Positions 46,124-55,552 are shown, counted from the stretch's first letter. The stretch: DNA of 64,000 bases from CAWIOX01 sp963837775 (GCA_963837775.1 CAWIOX010000014.1:1-64000), one strand, 5' to 3'. Notes: a model not told the origin generated them from the sequence alone. Numbers and translations: made by a program.

Positions 46124-47584
46124 ATGACGATGACAGTGCTTCTGATAGCCGGTGACCCAGGTCAGGCGGGCGTGTCGGATCAGGACAAGGAGCGGGCACC
46201 GGAGGTCCTCGAAACAGATGTCACGCGCAGGGAAAATGCTGCCGACCTGCGTGAAGTGAGCATCGGATCGCGTAAGCAGGAACTGGACGCGGCACAGGAA
46301 ACGTCTGCCGATCACATGATGATGTTGCAGCAGGCCAACGCGCACCTGGTCATCGCCACCATCGAAGCCCGCGAACTGGCCGAACAAGTCGAACTGGCCA
46401 AGCTCCAGCTCGAAAGCGCCAAGGAGGTGGCAGAAAAAGCCAACCTCGCGAAATCGGAATTTCTTTCCAGCATGAGCCATGAGTTGCGCTCCCCGCTCAA
46501 TGCGATCCTCGGTTTCGCCCAGTTAATGGAGTCCGGTTCACCGCCGCCAACGCCCAGCCAAAAGGCCAGCCTCGACCAGATTCTGAATGCGGGTTGGTAT
46601 CTGCTGGAGTTGATCAACGAGATCCTTGATCTGGCATTGATTGAGTCCGGCAAGCTGTCGCTGTCGCTGGAGTCCATCTCGCTGTCCGAAGTGCTGCTCG
46701 ATTGCCAGGCGATGATAGAGGCGCTGGCACAAAAAAAAGGCATCAGCATCAGCTTTCCGCAGTTTGATTTCCCTTATCTGGTGCATGCCGACCGAACCCG
46801 GCTGAAGCAGGTTCTGATCAATCTGCTGTCCAACGCGATCAAATACAACCGGCCGGGGGGCTCGGTTGAAGTGACCTGCAGCATCAACAAAGCTGAGCGC
46901 ATGCGTATCAGCGTGATGGATACCGGTCCAGGTTTGTCCCCGGAAAATCTGGCACAACTGTTCCAGCCTTTCAATCGGCTGGGACAAGAGGGCAAGGCCG
47001 AGGAGGGCACCGGCATCGGCTTGGCGATGAGCAAGCGGCTGGTCGAACTGATGGGGGGGGAGATCGGCGTGCAAAGCACGGTCGGGGCCGGCAGCGTGTT
47101 CTGGTTCGACCTGAACCTGGCGACCGAACTGCCGCTGGAGGCCGCTGCAGACGACCTGAATGCGCTGCATCAAGCGCAGGCTCAACCCGGCGCAGCGCTG
47201 CGCACCCTGCTGTATGTAGAAGACAACCGGGCCAACCTGCAGTTGGTCGAGCAAATCATCGCGCGCCGTCCCGGCATGCGCTTGTTGAGCGCGGCCGATG
47301 GCGTGCGCGGTGTTGCGCTGGCGCGCATCAATCAGCCGGACGTGATCCTGATGGACATCAATCTGCCTGGCATCGGCGGACTTCAGGCGTTGAAAATCCT
47401 GCGTGAAGATCCGGTAACGGCGCGCATCCCGGTACTTGCCATCAGCGCCAATGCGATGCCGCGCGATATTGAAAAAGGCCTGGCGGCAGGATTTTTCCGT
47501 TATCTCACCAAGCCGATCAAGATTGACGAGTTCATGGAGGCGCTGGACCTGGCGCTGGAAGTCGCGGCAGCAGCGAGGCAATGA
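46124..47584 (+). CDS. hybrid sensor histidine kinase paired with KaiC-like ATPase
   Basis: This 486-residue soluble kinase has a coiled-coil N-terminus (about residues 30-105), HisKA with His119 in SSMSHELRSPLN, the ATPase domain (NLLSNAIKY, DTGPGLS, GTGIGLAMS) and a C-terminal receiver with Asp411 in VILMDINLPG. There is no membrane segment or PAS domain, so the upstream KaiC-like protein probably feeds it a signal. It begins 38 bases after that gene. Confidence 0.85.
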   Translation: MTMTVLLIAGDPGQAGVSDQDKERAPEVLETDVTRRENAADLREVSIGSRKQELDAAQETSADHMMMLQQANAHLVIATIEARELAEQVELAKLQLESAKEVAEKANLAKSEFLSSMSHELRSPLNAILGFAQLMESGSPPPTPSQKASLDQILNAGWYLLELINEILDLALIESGKLSLSLESISLSEVLLDCQAMIEALAQKKGISISFPQFDFPYLVHADRTRLKQVLINLLSNAIKYNRPGGSVEVTCSINKAERMRISVMDTGPGLSPENLAQLFQPFNRLGQEGKAEEGTGIGLAMSKRLVELMGGEIGVQSTVGAGSVFWFDLNLATELPLEAAADDLNALHQAQAQPGAALRTLLYVEDNRANLQLVEQIIARRPGMRLLSAADGVRGVALARINQPDVILMDINLPGIGGLQALKILREDPVTARIPVLAISANAMPRDIEKGLAAGFFRYLTKPIKIDEFMEALDLALEVAAAARQ

Positions 47585-47774
47585 ACAAGAATGACGATGG
47601 CGGCGCCGAACTAACCCGGGGATGTTTCCAATCGGGAACGACAAGCGTAGCTGCAGCAATGTTACGGGCTGACGCCGGATGGTCTAAAGTGATCCTGAGG
47701 GCTGCGCAACACAGGCTTGCCGTGGTATCTTCAGGCTGGCAAACTACCTTCTGAACCAGCAACAGGGGACCAGC

Positions 47775-48065
47775 ATGAGCATCACGCGCATCAATGAGTT
47801 TCGGGCCAAAGACGGCGAGGATGTCAGTCTGTACGCACTCCTGGCTTCGGTTATCCCGATCATCGCCGCCACCGAGGGCTGCCAGTCGTGCCAGCTGCTG
47901 CACAATCTGAATGATCCGGCGCGGCTGATCATCATCGAAACCTGGGACAGCGTCGAAGCGCACCAGGAAGTAGTCAAAAAAATCCCGCCGCAACAGCTTG
48001 AAAAAGCCCTCGAATTGCTGGCCTGCCCGCCGCGCGGCACCTATTACATTCCGTGCGACGAGTGA
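47775..48065 (+). CDS. antibiotic biosynthesis monooxygenase (ABM) family protein
   Basis: This 96-residue protein has the small ferredoxin-like fold pattern of YgiN/ABM enzymes: a first strand MSITRINEFRA, a helix, then IIIETWDSVEAHQEV. Members are cofactor-free quinol monooxygenases or just small-ligand binders. Cysteines in CQSCQLL are unusual for the family. Confidence 0.75.
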   Translation: MSITRINEFRAKDGEDVSLYALLASVIPIIAATEGCQSCQLLHNLNDPARLIIIETWDSVEAHQEVVKKIPPQQLEKALELLACPPRGTYYIPCDE

Positions 48066-48155
48066 TGCGGCGCGGGAAACCGGACGCGGCCTCCTTCATC
48101 GATCCCGCCGGCAGCCGCCGACGGGCCTGCTGCAGCCCTCCTTATTTTCATATTT

Positions 48156-48238
48156 ATCGGGAGTATAAGCAAAAATAGCGGTGTTGCCGCAGGTATTCAT
48201 TGGCCTTTTAAAAATACAGGTGGCAGTATATTTTCAGG
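48156..48238 (-). repeat. dispersed intergenic repeat, copy G
   Basis: It reads TATCGGGAGTATAAGC at the left and GCCGCAGGTATTCATTGGCC, AAAATACAGGTGGCAGTATA and TTTTCAGG at the right, so it is a clear reverse copy of the family. It lies between the ABM gene and the DUF3717 gene. Confidence 0.75.
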
Positions 48239-48302
48239 TTGCGGGGGAAGATCCGAGCGCCTCCATGGCCAGCGCTGCCCCGCATCGGCGTACAATAATC
48301 AG

Positions 48303-48551
48303 ATGGATATCTCTCTGGCAGAACTGGAGCAGGCGATCAATTACTGGCGCAGCGTGCGGCCATCGAGCGGCGACGAGCATACGCTGTCGCCCGAGGTCAA
48401 CGCGCTGGCGCAGGTGTATGCGCTGATGATCTTCCGCCACCAGACGGTGGCGACGCTGGCCGCGCTGGACGCCTTGTCCAGTCTGGCGATCAGCCAGTGG
48501 CGCGAGCAACTCGCGACACTGCCCGGTACCCAGGCCTCTTTCGCCTGGTAG
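48303..48551 (+). CDS. DUF3717-like small protein
   Basis: This 82-residue protein begins MDISLAELEQAINYWRSVRP and continues with AQVYALMIFRHQTV, matching the DUF3717 family found in Burkholderiales. No function is known. It converges on the glutathione S-transferase gene. Confidence 0.65.
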   Translation: MDISLAELEQAINYWRSVRPSSGDEHTLSPEVNALAQVYALMIFRHQTVATLAALDALSSLAISQWREQLATLPGTQASFAW

Positions 48552-48555
48552 CCCG

Positions 48556-49254
48556 TTATTGCCCGGCCTGCCGCAGATCGGCCAGCCAGCTGCCGGCCGC
48601 TTTGGCTTCCGCTTCGTGTCCCGGCTCGCGCCACGGTTCCGCCAGCGCCGCCCGTTCCCAGTCGCGCATGCTGTCGTGCGCCAGCAGGCGCGCCGGATAG
48701 GCCTGCGCCGGGCCGCTCGCCTGCAGGGCGTAAGTCTGGAAGCGGAACGCGACCGGCGCGAAGAATGCATCGACCGCAGTAAATGCCGACCCGGCAAGAT
48801 ACGGGCCGCCGAAGCGCGCCAGCCCCTCGTTCCAGAGTTCGCTCAGGCGCGCCAGATCCTGCTGCAAGCCCGGCGCCGACGGGTCGACCTGCACCCGCAC
48901 GCCGCAATTCATCGTGCAGCTGTTGCGCAGCGCGTTAAATCCGGCGTGCATCTCGGCACTGGCGCAACGGGCCCAGGCGCGCGCCTTGGGGTCGGCCGGC
49001 CACACGCCGGGATGGCGCTCGGCCAGATATTCGACGATGGCCAGGGATTCCCACACCGCGCTGTCGCCATCGACCAGGCAGGGCACCTTGCCGGTCGGCG
49101 AGAACGCGCGGAAGCTGTCCCAGCTCGCGCCCGATGCGCCCTCGGCAAACGGCACCAGATGCTCGGCAAACGGGATGGCCAGCGCCTTCATCAACAGCCA
49201 CGGGCGCAGCGACCAGGACGAATAATTCTTGTTGGCGATATACAACTGGTACAT
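48556..49254 (-). CDS. glutathione S-transferase family protein
   Basis: This 232-residue protein has an N-terminal thioredoxin-like domain (MYQLYIANKNYSSWSLRPWL, with the likely catalytic serine pair, and TGKVPCLVDGD before ESLAIVEYLAE) and an all-helical C-terminal domain. It conjugates or reduces small electrophiles with glutathione; substrate unknown. Confidence 0.9.
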   Translation of the reverse strand: MYQLYIANKNYSSWSLRPWLLMKALAIPFAEHLVPFAEGASGASWDSFRAFSPTGKVPCLVDGDSAVWESLAIVEYLAERHPGVWPADPKARAWARCASAEMHAGFNALRNSCTMNCGVRVQVDPSAPGLQQDLARLSELWNEGLARFGGPYLAGSAFTAVDAFFAPVAFRFQTYALQASGPAQAYPARLLAHDSMRDWERAALAEPWREPGHEAEAKAAGSWLADLRQAGQ

Positions 49255-49343
49255 GGGGCTCCTTGATGGTGAATTCAGGCAGGGTTTGGATCAGGCAGGG
49301 CTGGTGCCAGTGTATCGGAAGTGGCACCAGCCCTGTCATTGAT

Positions 49344-49706
49344 TCATTTTTCGCAAGTCCTGCAAGTCTTATGCGGGCTGATCATTTGCCAGTCGCGCAG
49401 GCCTGTCGCCAGACGCCGCAGTGCGTTGCTCAGCGCAGGCAATTTGGCCGGCTGGCGCGCTTCGATCGTCAGTGCGCTGTCGCCGTAGGCTTGCAGCAAC
49501 AGCACGCCGGTGCTAGGAAAGCGCAGGCTGTCTCCGGGCAGCAGCCAGTAATCGTGGCTGTCGTTGCTGCGGGTGATCCACAGCTTGCCTTGCCGGTTGG
49601 TCAGGCAGTCGCCCGCCGCCAGCGCCAGTCTCGTGACTGCGCCGGCGTGCATTTCCAAGCGCTCTATGGATAATTTGCTTATCATGTCGTTGTGGCGTTC
49701 CATCAT
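49344..49706 (-). CDS. DUF2917-domain protein
   Basis: This 120-residue protein has the DUF2917 pattern (LAAGDCLTNRQGKLWITRS, YWLLPGDSLRF), a small beta domain of unknown role. AAGGAG precedes ATG 49706 (ATG 49703 also possible). It is divergent from a LysR gene, a common arrangement for this family. Confidence 0.8.
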   Translation of the reverse strand: MMERHNDMISKLSIERLEMHAGAVTRLALAAGDCLTNRQGKLWITRSNDSHDYWLLPGDSLRFPSTGVLLLQAYGDSALTIEARQPAKLPALSNALRRLATGLRDWQMISPHKTCRTCEK

Positions 49707-49798
49707 CTTGCTCCTTCTGTGTGATGCCGATTCAACTGGCATAAGGTCATGGTAGTGGGTGATGGTGGTGTTTTCCAGTGATACCTTTTCTCCAACCT

Positions 49799-49813
49799 GA
49801 TAATAAAATTATC
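49799..49813. promoter_or_regulatory. palindrome GATAAT-AAA-ATTATC at the LysR start
   Basis: A perfect 15-base palindrome ending two bases before the LysR start codon. It overlaps the region where that gene's ribosome binding site would be, so binding by its product could block its own expression and control the divergent DUF2917 gene. Confidence 0.45.
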
Positions 49814-49815
49814 TT

Positions 49816-50712
49816 ATGAGTCCTGAGCAAGCATTGCCGAGAATGCCCTCGTTGCCAGCCTTGCGCGCGTTCGAGAGCGCCGCGCGGCACAACAGTTTCA
49901 GCCGTGCCGCAGCGGAACTGCACCTGACCCACGGTGCGGTCGGCCATCAGGTGCGGGCGCTGGAAGAGTCGCTCGGGGTGCAACTGTTTACCCGGATCGG
50001 CCGCGGCCTGGCGCTGACGCCGGAAGGGCGGATACTGGCCGAGCGGGTGCGCGCGGCCTGGCTCGATATCGCCGCCGCGGCACAGGACATCAGCCGCCGC
50101 GCGAATGCCGGCCAGTTGACGATCAGCGTGATGCCGTCCTTTGCAGCGCGCTGGCTGGTGCCGCGCCTGGGGCACTTCATCGAGCAGAATCCCGACCTCC
50201 AGCTGGTGGTCCAGACCGCGAGCCATCTGGTCGATTTTTCGCGTGAAGCGGTCGATGTCGGCTTGCGCATGGGCAACGGGAACTGGCCGGAGCTGTATTG
50301 CGAGCGCCTGTTCGGCGATACCTATTTCCCGGTCTGCGCGCCGGCGTTCAACCAGGGCCGGTTGCCTGAAAAACCCAGCGAGCTGCCGAACCTGCCCTTG
50401 CTCACTTCGATCGGAGAGCCGTGGCGGCCGTGGTTCGCGGCGGCCGGACTGGATGCGCCCGAGCCGCGCGGCGTCACCTACAGCGATGCGCACTCGCTAT
50501 TGCAGGCAGCCAAGGAAGGACAGGGGATTGCGCTGGCACGCCAGACCATGGTGGCCGACGACCTGCAACGGGGTGCGCTGGTGCGCCTGTTTTCGGTCAG
50601 CATACCGAGCCCGGCCGAGTATTACTTCGTTTGTCCGCCGGCGCTGGCGCAAGCCGGCAAGGTCCAGCGTTTCCGGGCCTGGCTGCGGGATGAAATCAGC
50701 TCAGCCAATTGA
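49816..50712 (+). CDS. LysR-family regulator, GcvA-like
   Basis: This 298-residue protein has the winged helix FESAARHNSFSRAAAELHLTHGAVGHQVRALE and a GcvA-type effector domain (LTISVMPSFAARWLVPRLG, REAVDVGLRMGNG). It probably regulates the divergent DUF2917 gene. Its 3' end overlaps the convergent HDOD gene by 12 bases. Confidence 0.85.
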   Translation: MSPEQALPRMPSLPALRAFESAARHNSFSRAAAELHLTHGAVGHQVRALEESLGVQLFTRIGRGLALTPEGRILAERVRAAWLDIAAAAQDISRRANAGQLTISVMPSFAARWLVPRLGHFIEQNPDLQLVVQTASHLVDFSREAVDVGLRMGNGNWPELYCERLFGDTYFPVCAPAFNQGRLPEKPSELPNLPLLTSIGEPWRPWFAAAGLDAPEPRGVTYSDAHSLLQAAKEGQGIALARQTMVADDLQRGALVRLFSVSIPSPAEYYFVCPPALAQAGKVQRFRAWLRDEISSAN

Positions 50713-51750
50713 CGCCTGCACGCCGTCGTCGAGCGCGTCGAGCTGACGGAGGCAATCGATTTCTTTGGCGGACAGCCCTTGCGTGACGCTGGCCGCATGC
50801 ATGTCCAGCATCAGGTGCTGGTGCAGCAGCTGCATCTTGCTCAAATAATCGCCGGTCGAGAGTATTTTGCCGATCGGCGACAGGTTCGCATTGCCGGCCA
50901 TGCTGCCCTGCTCCTCAATGGCGCTGATGACCGCTTCGGGAAAGTGCCATTCGCGGCCGATGCTGCAGGACAAGATGCGCGCCTGGCTGAGCAGGGCGTC
51001 GAAAAAGCTGACGGAACCGATCAGCCTGGCATCGACCGACATCTGGTCCATCACGCGCAGCGCGGCGATCAATCCCACATATTGCATCAAGCCCGCCATG
51101 AACGCCTCGAACGGGTCCATGCCCGCGTCCTGGGCCAGCAGGCGGTTGGCGACTGCGCATTTTGTCGACTGCTCCCATATATTCAGCGCGGCCAAGGTGG
51201 TGAAGTGTCCGGACTTCAAGTCGATGATCGGTTTGAAGGCGACGCCGGTAATCAACTGGCGCATGCCGCCGTGGCCGAGGATCAATATCGCATGTTCGAT
51301 GCTGGTAATCGACTTGCTCACGTGGTGGCAGGCACTGTTGGCCAGGCGCAGCACCTCGGCCACCAGCACCACGTCATGTGAAATCTTGTGCGCCAGATCG
51401 GCGCCGGAAAATGCCTCGGTGCGCAAGCTTTGCAGCAATTGCGGGATCACGCCCGGCATTCTGCGCACCAGATTCGCGCCTGACTGGTTTGATCTGACGA
51501 TCTTTTCCAGCGCCGCCAGAATCTCGCTTTCACTCTGGCTGGCGAAAATCTCCGCATTGTCATTGGCGCCGAACAGGCAATTGCTGAAATCCGCATTGAG
51601 CTCGTCGCGCTGCATGCGCGAAATCCCGCTCACCGCGGGCGGTGCTGCCGGTGGCGCGGTTGGCGTCGCAGCTTCGGCCAAGTTCGGCGCAGTCACGTCA
51701 GCGGCATTCTTTTGCGCCGGCTTGAAGATACGTTGAAGCCAATCGTACAT
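50701..51750 (-). CDS. HDOD-domain signalling protein
   Basis: This 349-residue cytosolic protein has a Pro/Ala-rich N-terminal linker (about residues 18-45) and a HDOD domain (about residues 95-300; MPGVIPQLLQSLRTEAFSGADLAHKISHDVVL, LRLANSACHH, HAILILGHGGMRQLI). HDOD proteins lack phosphodiesterase residues and act as scaffolds in motility and cyclic-di-GMP signalling. Confidence 0.85.
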   Translation of the reverse strand: MYDWLQRIFKPAQKNAADVTAPNLAEAATPTAPPAAPPAVSGISRMQRDELNADFSNCLFGANDNAEIFASQSESEILAALEKIVRSNQSGANLVRRMPGVIPQLLQSLRTEAFSGADLAHKISHDVVLVAEVLRLANSACHHVSKSITSIEHAILILGHGGMRQLITGVAFKPIIDLKSGHFTTLAALNIWEQSTKCAVANRLLAQDAGMDPFEAFMAGLMQYVGLIAALRVMDQMSVDARLIGSVSFFDALLSQARILSCSIGREWHFPEAVISAIEEQGSMAGNANLSPIGKILSTGDYLSKMQLLHQHLMLDMHAASVTQGLSAKEIDCLRQLDALDDGVQASIG

Positions 51751-51856
51751 AAGAGGGTGTGAGTGAGAAGTGAAGGTTAACCATCAACTGGAATCTGCAT
51801 CACGCCGACGCCAGGAGCATGAGGTGAAGCAACACGATAGCTTATCGCGATCCGCT

Positions 51857-53371
51857 TCAGGCCGCCAGATGCCGCGCCTGCCTTTGCGGCGCCGCATGTT
51901 CAGTCGCATTGGCCGCTTTTTTCTCCTTGGCGGCCTTGGATTTGACATGCGGCTGGTTGACTTGTCCGGCGTAGTCGCTGGCCACCAGTGCGTCGGCTGC
52001 GGCGGCATCGATGCCCTGGGTTTGCAGCCATTGCGCCACCAGCGCCGCCAGCCGTTCCAGCGCGATGCGGTGGGTGGCGTCGGTTTTGGCGTAGATCCAG
52101 TCGGACAGGTCCATGAAGCGGGCGAATGGGCTGTCGGCCAGAATCAGCGGCAGCGTGTGGGCGAAGCGGCCGGAATTGGCGATCATGTCCCAGTAGCGGG
52201 CGAAACGCACCAGCCGTTGCATCGTGGCGAAGTCGATGTGCTCATTGGCCAGGATGGTGTAAGGCGGGTTGGCGTCGAACACCAGCTTGAATTTTTCGGT
52301 ATGGCGGATGATCGGCGTGCCGCGCAGGCGCTTCAGGATGCCGAACTGGATTTCGTGCGGTTTCAGTGCGTACAACTGGTCGAAACCGGCGGCGAAGCTG
52401 GCCATGTCTTCGCCCGGCAGGCCGGCGATCAGGTCGACGTGCATGTGCGCGTGAGAATTTTCGACCAGCCAGCGGATATTCTCGGCCGCTTTCTCATTGT
52501 TCTGCTTGCGGCTGACCAGCGTTTGCACGGCCGGATTGAAGCTCTGGATGCCGATCTCGAACTGCAGCGCGCCGGGCGGGAATTGCCGGATGCCGTCCTT
52601 GAGCGCATCCGGCAGATGATCCGGCACCACCTCGAAATGGGCGTAGACCGGATCGTCCGGATGGGCCGCCAGCTTGTCGAGGAAGAACTGCATGATGCGC
52701 AGGCTGGACTTGATGTTCAGGTTGAAGGTGCGGTCGACGAACTTGAACAGCCGCGCGCCGCGCGCATGCAGCGCTTCCAGTTCGCCCAGGAAGCGGTCGA
52801 GCGCAAACGGCCACGCAGTCTTGTCCAGCGAGGACAGGCAGAATTCGCATTTGAACGGGCAGCCGCGCGAGGCTTCCACGTACAGGATGCGGTGCCTGAG
52901 GTCGTCTTCGGTGTACAGCGCGTACGGCAGCTTGATGTCATCGATCGGCGGCTGCAGCCCGGCGTGGATCTTCATGATCGGCTTCGGACCGTGCAGGATG
53001 TCGCGGCACAGCTTGGGGAAGCTGGCATCGCCCCAGCCGGTGATCAGGTAATCGGCCGCCTGCACGATCGCCTGCTGCTCCGGCTCATACGACACTTCCG
53101 GCCCGCCCAGCACGATGACGATCTGCGGCGCGACCTGTTTCAGCATCGCCACCACCCGGGTGGTTTCCTCGACATTCCAGATGTACACGCCGAAACCGAT
53201 GATGCGCGGCTGCTGCGCCAGCAGCTTCTCGACGATGTCGGTGGTCTTGGCGCCGATCACGAATTCCTGCAGCCGGGTCTGATCCTGCAGTTCTCCCATG
53301 TTCGCAAGCAGATAGCGCAGGCCCAGTGATGCATGGGCAAAGCGGGCATTGAGGGTGGACAGGATGATCAT
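51857..53371 (-). CDS. B12-binding-domain radical SAM protein
   Basis: This 504-residue protein starts with a cobalamin-binding-like domain (MIILSTLNARFAHASLGLRY), then a radical SAM core with the iron-sulphur motif RGCPFKCEFCLSS (about residues 170-180) and a C-terminal region ending in a Lys/Ala-rich tail. DUF4080-type proteins of this layout are common in proteobacteria; their reaction is unknown. Confidence 0.8.
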   Translation of the reverse strand: MIILSTLNARFAHASLGLRYLLANMGELQDQTRLQEFVIGAKTTDIVEKLLAQQPRIIGFGVYIWNVEETTRVVAMLKQVAPQIVIVLGGPEVSYEPEQQAIVQAADYLITGWGDASFPKLCRDILHGPKPIMKIHAGLQPPIDDIKLPYALYTEDDLRHRILYVEASRGCPFKCEFCLSSLDKTAWPFALDRFLGELEALHARGARLFKFVDRTFNLNIKSSLRIMQFFLDKLAAHPDDPVYAHFEVVPDHLPDALKDGIRQFPPGALQFEIGIQSFNPAVQTLVSRKQNNEKAAENIRWLVENSHAHMHVDLIAGLPGEDMASFAAGFDQLYALKPHEIQFGILKRLRGTPIIRHTEKFKLVFDANPPYTILANEHIDFATMQRLVRFARYWDMIANSGRFAHTLPLILADSPFARFMDLSDWIYAKTDATHRIALERLAALVAQWLQTQGIDAAAADALVASDYAGQVNQPHVKSKAAKEKKAANATEHAAPQRQARHLAA

Positions 53372-53644
53372 GGTGGCAGCTGCGGTCGGAAAAGCGTCAT
53401 TTTACGCCCCATCGCCGATTTCAAATTGCGCGGGCCGCCGACCGCTTGCCACGCAATGAAACTGAAATAGTGACGAGCTGGATAGCGCCGACAAATTATC
53501 CTGCTGGCAATTTTTCCGGAGACAGGTACAATAAAATGTCACAGCAGCAATAGTCAGCCGATAGCTCGGTGTAACTATGACGGTAGCGGATGCTCGCCTA
53601 TTGATCGCGGCCATCTTCCCATCACCGAAGACAGGGACGGCGAT

Positions 53645-55495
53645 ATGAGTACTGAAATTTTTCTGGCGCATGACAATAGCGAAAGAAAGAAAAACAGCCC
53701 GGAATGCACTCCCGGGCAGCCGATGGAAATAGCCGATCTGCTGCTGGCCTATCTGGAGCAGATGGAAATCGAATACGTGTTCGGTGTTCCCGGCGGTGCC
53801 ATCGAACCGCTGTTCAATGCGATCGCCCGCAGCAGCCGCAGGGGCGGGGTGCGCCACATTCTGGCGCGGCACGAGGCGGGAGCCGCCTTCATGGCCGACG
53901 GTTATGCGCGCGAAACCGGCAAGATCGGGGTCTGCTGCTCGACCTCCGGCCCCGGCATCACCAATCTGATCACCGGCGTCGCCTGCGCCTACGACAACAA
54001 TATTCCGATGCTGGTCATCACCGGACAGCCGGCTTTGCCTACCTTCGGCAAGCATCCGCTGCAGGAATCGGCCTGCACCGGCATCAATACTCTGGGCATG
54101 CTGCAACACTGCACCCGCTACAACTCGCTGGTATCCCATCCGCAGCAGTTCGAACACAAACTCGTTACCGCATTGCAGCTGGCGACCCGTGCTCCGATGG
54201 GGCCGGCTCACCTGAGCATTCCGGTCGATGTATTTCGCAGTCCGAATCCACTGCCCTACCCCTCCTACGACTTGGCCTCCCTTCTGAAGCCATCCGCGCT
54301 GGTGGATGACGATGCGCTTGAAACTTTGCGCCACCTGCTGGCAGAGGCTGAAAATGTGGTGTTCCTGATCGGCGTGGATTGCGGCGAGGCGATCGGTTCG
54401 ATACTCCAGTTCGCCGAACTGAGCGGCGCGATGGTGGTCACCACGCCGGATGGCAAAGGCCTGGTCAACCCGCATCACCCGCTGTTTCGCGGCGTTTTCG
54501 GTTTCGGCGGCCATGCGTCGGCAGAGGCCGTGCTGCGCGACAAGTCGGTGGATCTGATCATTGCGGTCGGCACCGGCATGGGAGAGTGGAACAGCGGCGG
54601 CTGGAGCGACAGCCTGCTCAATGCCCGGCTGGTGCATATCGACGAGTCGGAAGAGCACCTGACCCGTACGCCGATGGCGCGTTTTCACATGCGCGGGCGC
54701 GTGCTGTCGATCTTCACCCGGCTGGTCCAGCAGTTGTACGAAAACGAAGCGCGCCAGAGCGGATACATCGAGCAGCAACAACATGGCACCCAGCGCAAAC
54801 CGGACAATATGCTGGCCGCCCCCGACAAGGCCGAGAGCAACGCCACGCCGATCCTGCCGCAACGGCTGATGCATGAACTGGGGCGGCTATTTCCCCCCAC
54901 CACCCGCTTCCTGGCCGATACCGGCAACAGCACCACCTGGGCCATCCATTATTTGCAGCCCAATATCGATCGACGCACCAGCGAAAGACGGCACACCGGC
55001 GGCAGCAAGCGTGCGCCCGGCCGACGCAAGACCGAGGGCGGCTGGCTGCGGGTCACGATGAACTTTGCCCCGATGGGATGGGCCATCGGCGGCGCCGTCG
55101 GTACCGCTGCCGCCAATCCGGAGGTGCCGGTGGTCTGCATTACCGGCGACGGCAGCTTTCTGATGAATGGCCAGGAAATCTCGGTAGCGGTCGCCGAAAG
55201 GCAAACCGTCATCTTCGTGGTGCTCAACAATCAGTCGCTGGGCATGGTCAAGCACGGCCAGCGCATGGCGCATGCAGAGCAGATCGGCTGCGATCTGCCG
55301 CCCACCGATTTCGCCGCCCTGGCCCGCGCCATGGGTGCGGTAGCCCACACCATCCATGCGCCTGCAGATTTGCTCAATCTGGATATTGCCGCCATCTGCG
55401 CGCACCGCGGACCGACGCTGCTGGATGTATTCATCGATCCCGACGAAGTGCCGCCGATGAATGTGCGGATGCGGGTATTGGCCGGCGGTCTTTGA
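53645..55495 (+). CDS. ThDP-dependent acetolactate synthase-like enzyme
   Basis: This 616-residue enzyme has the full three-domain layout: N-terminal PYR domain with the catalytic glutamate in HILARHEAGAAFMADGYARE and GPGITNLITGVACA, a central domain, and a PP domain with GDGSFLMNGQE...VLNNQSLGMV. A basic insert of about 25 residues (about residues 440-465, with DRRTSERR and APGRRKTEGG) precedes the PP domain and is unusual. No small regulatory subunit gene follows, so it is probably not the branched-chain biosynthetic enzyme. It heads the last cluster, but the 190-base operator-rich gap after it may separate it transcriptionally. Confidence 0.85.
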   Translation: MSTEIFLAHDNSERKKNSPECTPGQPMEIADLLLAYLEQMEIEYVFGVPGGAIEPLFNAIARSSRRGGVRHILARHEAGAAFMADGYARETGKIGVCCSTSGPGITNLITGVACAYDNNIPMLVITGQPALPTFGKHPLQESACTGINTLGMLQHCTRYNSLVSHPQQFEHKLVTALQLATRAPMGPAHLSIPVDVFRSPNPLPYPSYDLASLLKPSALVDDDALETLRHLLAEAENVVFLIGVDCGEAIGSILQFAELSGAMVVTTPDGKGLVNPHHPLFRGVFGFGGHASAEAVLRDKSVDLIIAVGTGMGEWNSGGWSDSLLNARLVHIDESEEHLTRTPMARFHMRGRVLSIFTRLVQQLYENEARQSGYIEQQQHGTQRKPDNMLAAPDKAESNATPILPQRLMHELGRLFPPTTRFLADTGNSTTWAIHYLQPNIDRRTSERRHTGGSKRAPGRRKTEGGWLRVTMNFAPMGWAIGGAVGTAAANPEVPVVCITGDGSFLMNGQEISVAVAERQTVIFVVLNNQSLGMVKHGQRMAHAEQIGCDLPPTDFAALARAMGAVAHTIHAPADLLNLDIAAICAHRGPTLLDVFIDPDEVPPMNVRMRVLAGGL

Positions 55496-55552
55496 GCCGG
55501 CATTCCGACATAGCTGGTGCCATTGTTGATGCGGCGCAACAAACATGTGAAA

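Noticed and set aside
51770..53329. 519-residue plus-strand frame opposite the radical SAM gene
   Set aside because: A long GC-rich antisense frame without motifs; the minus strand carries the radical SAM motif and a family match.
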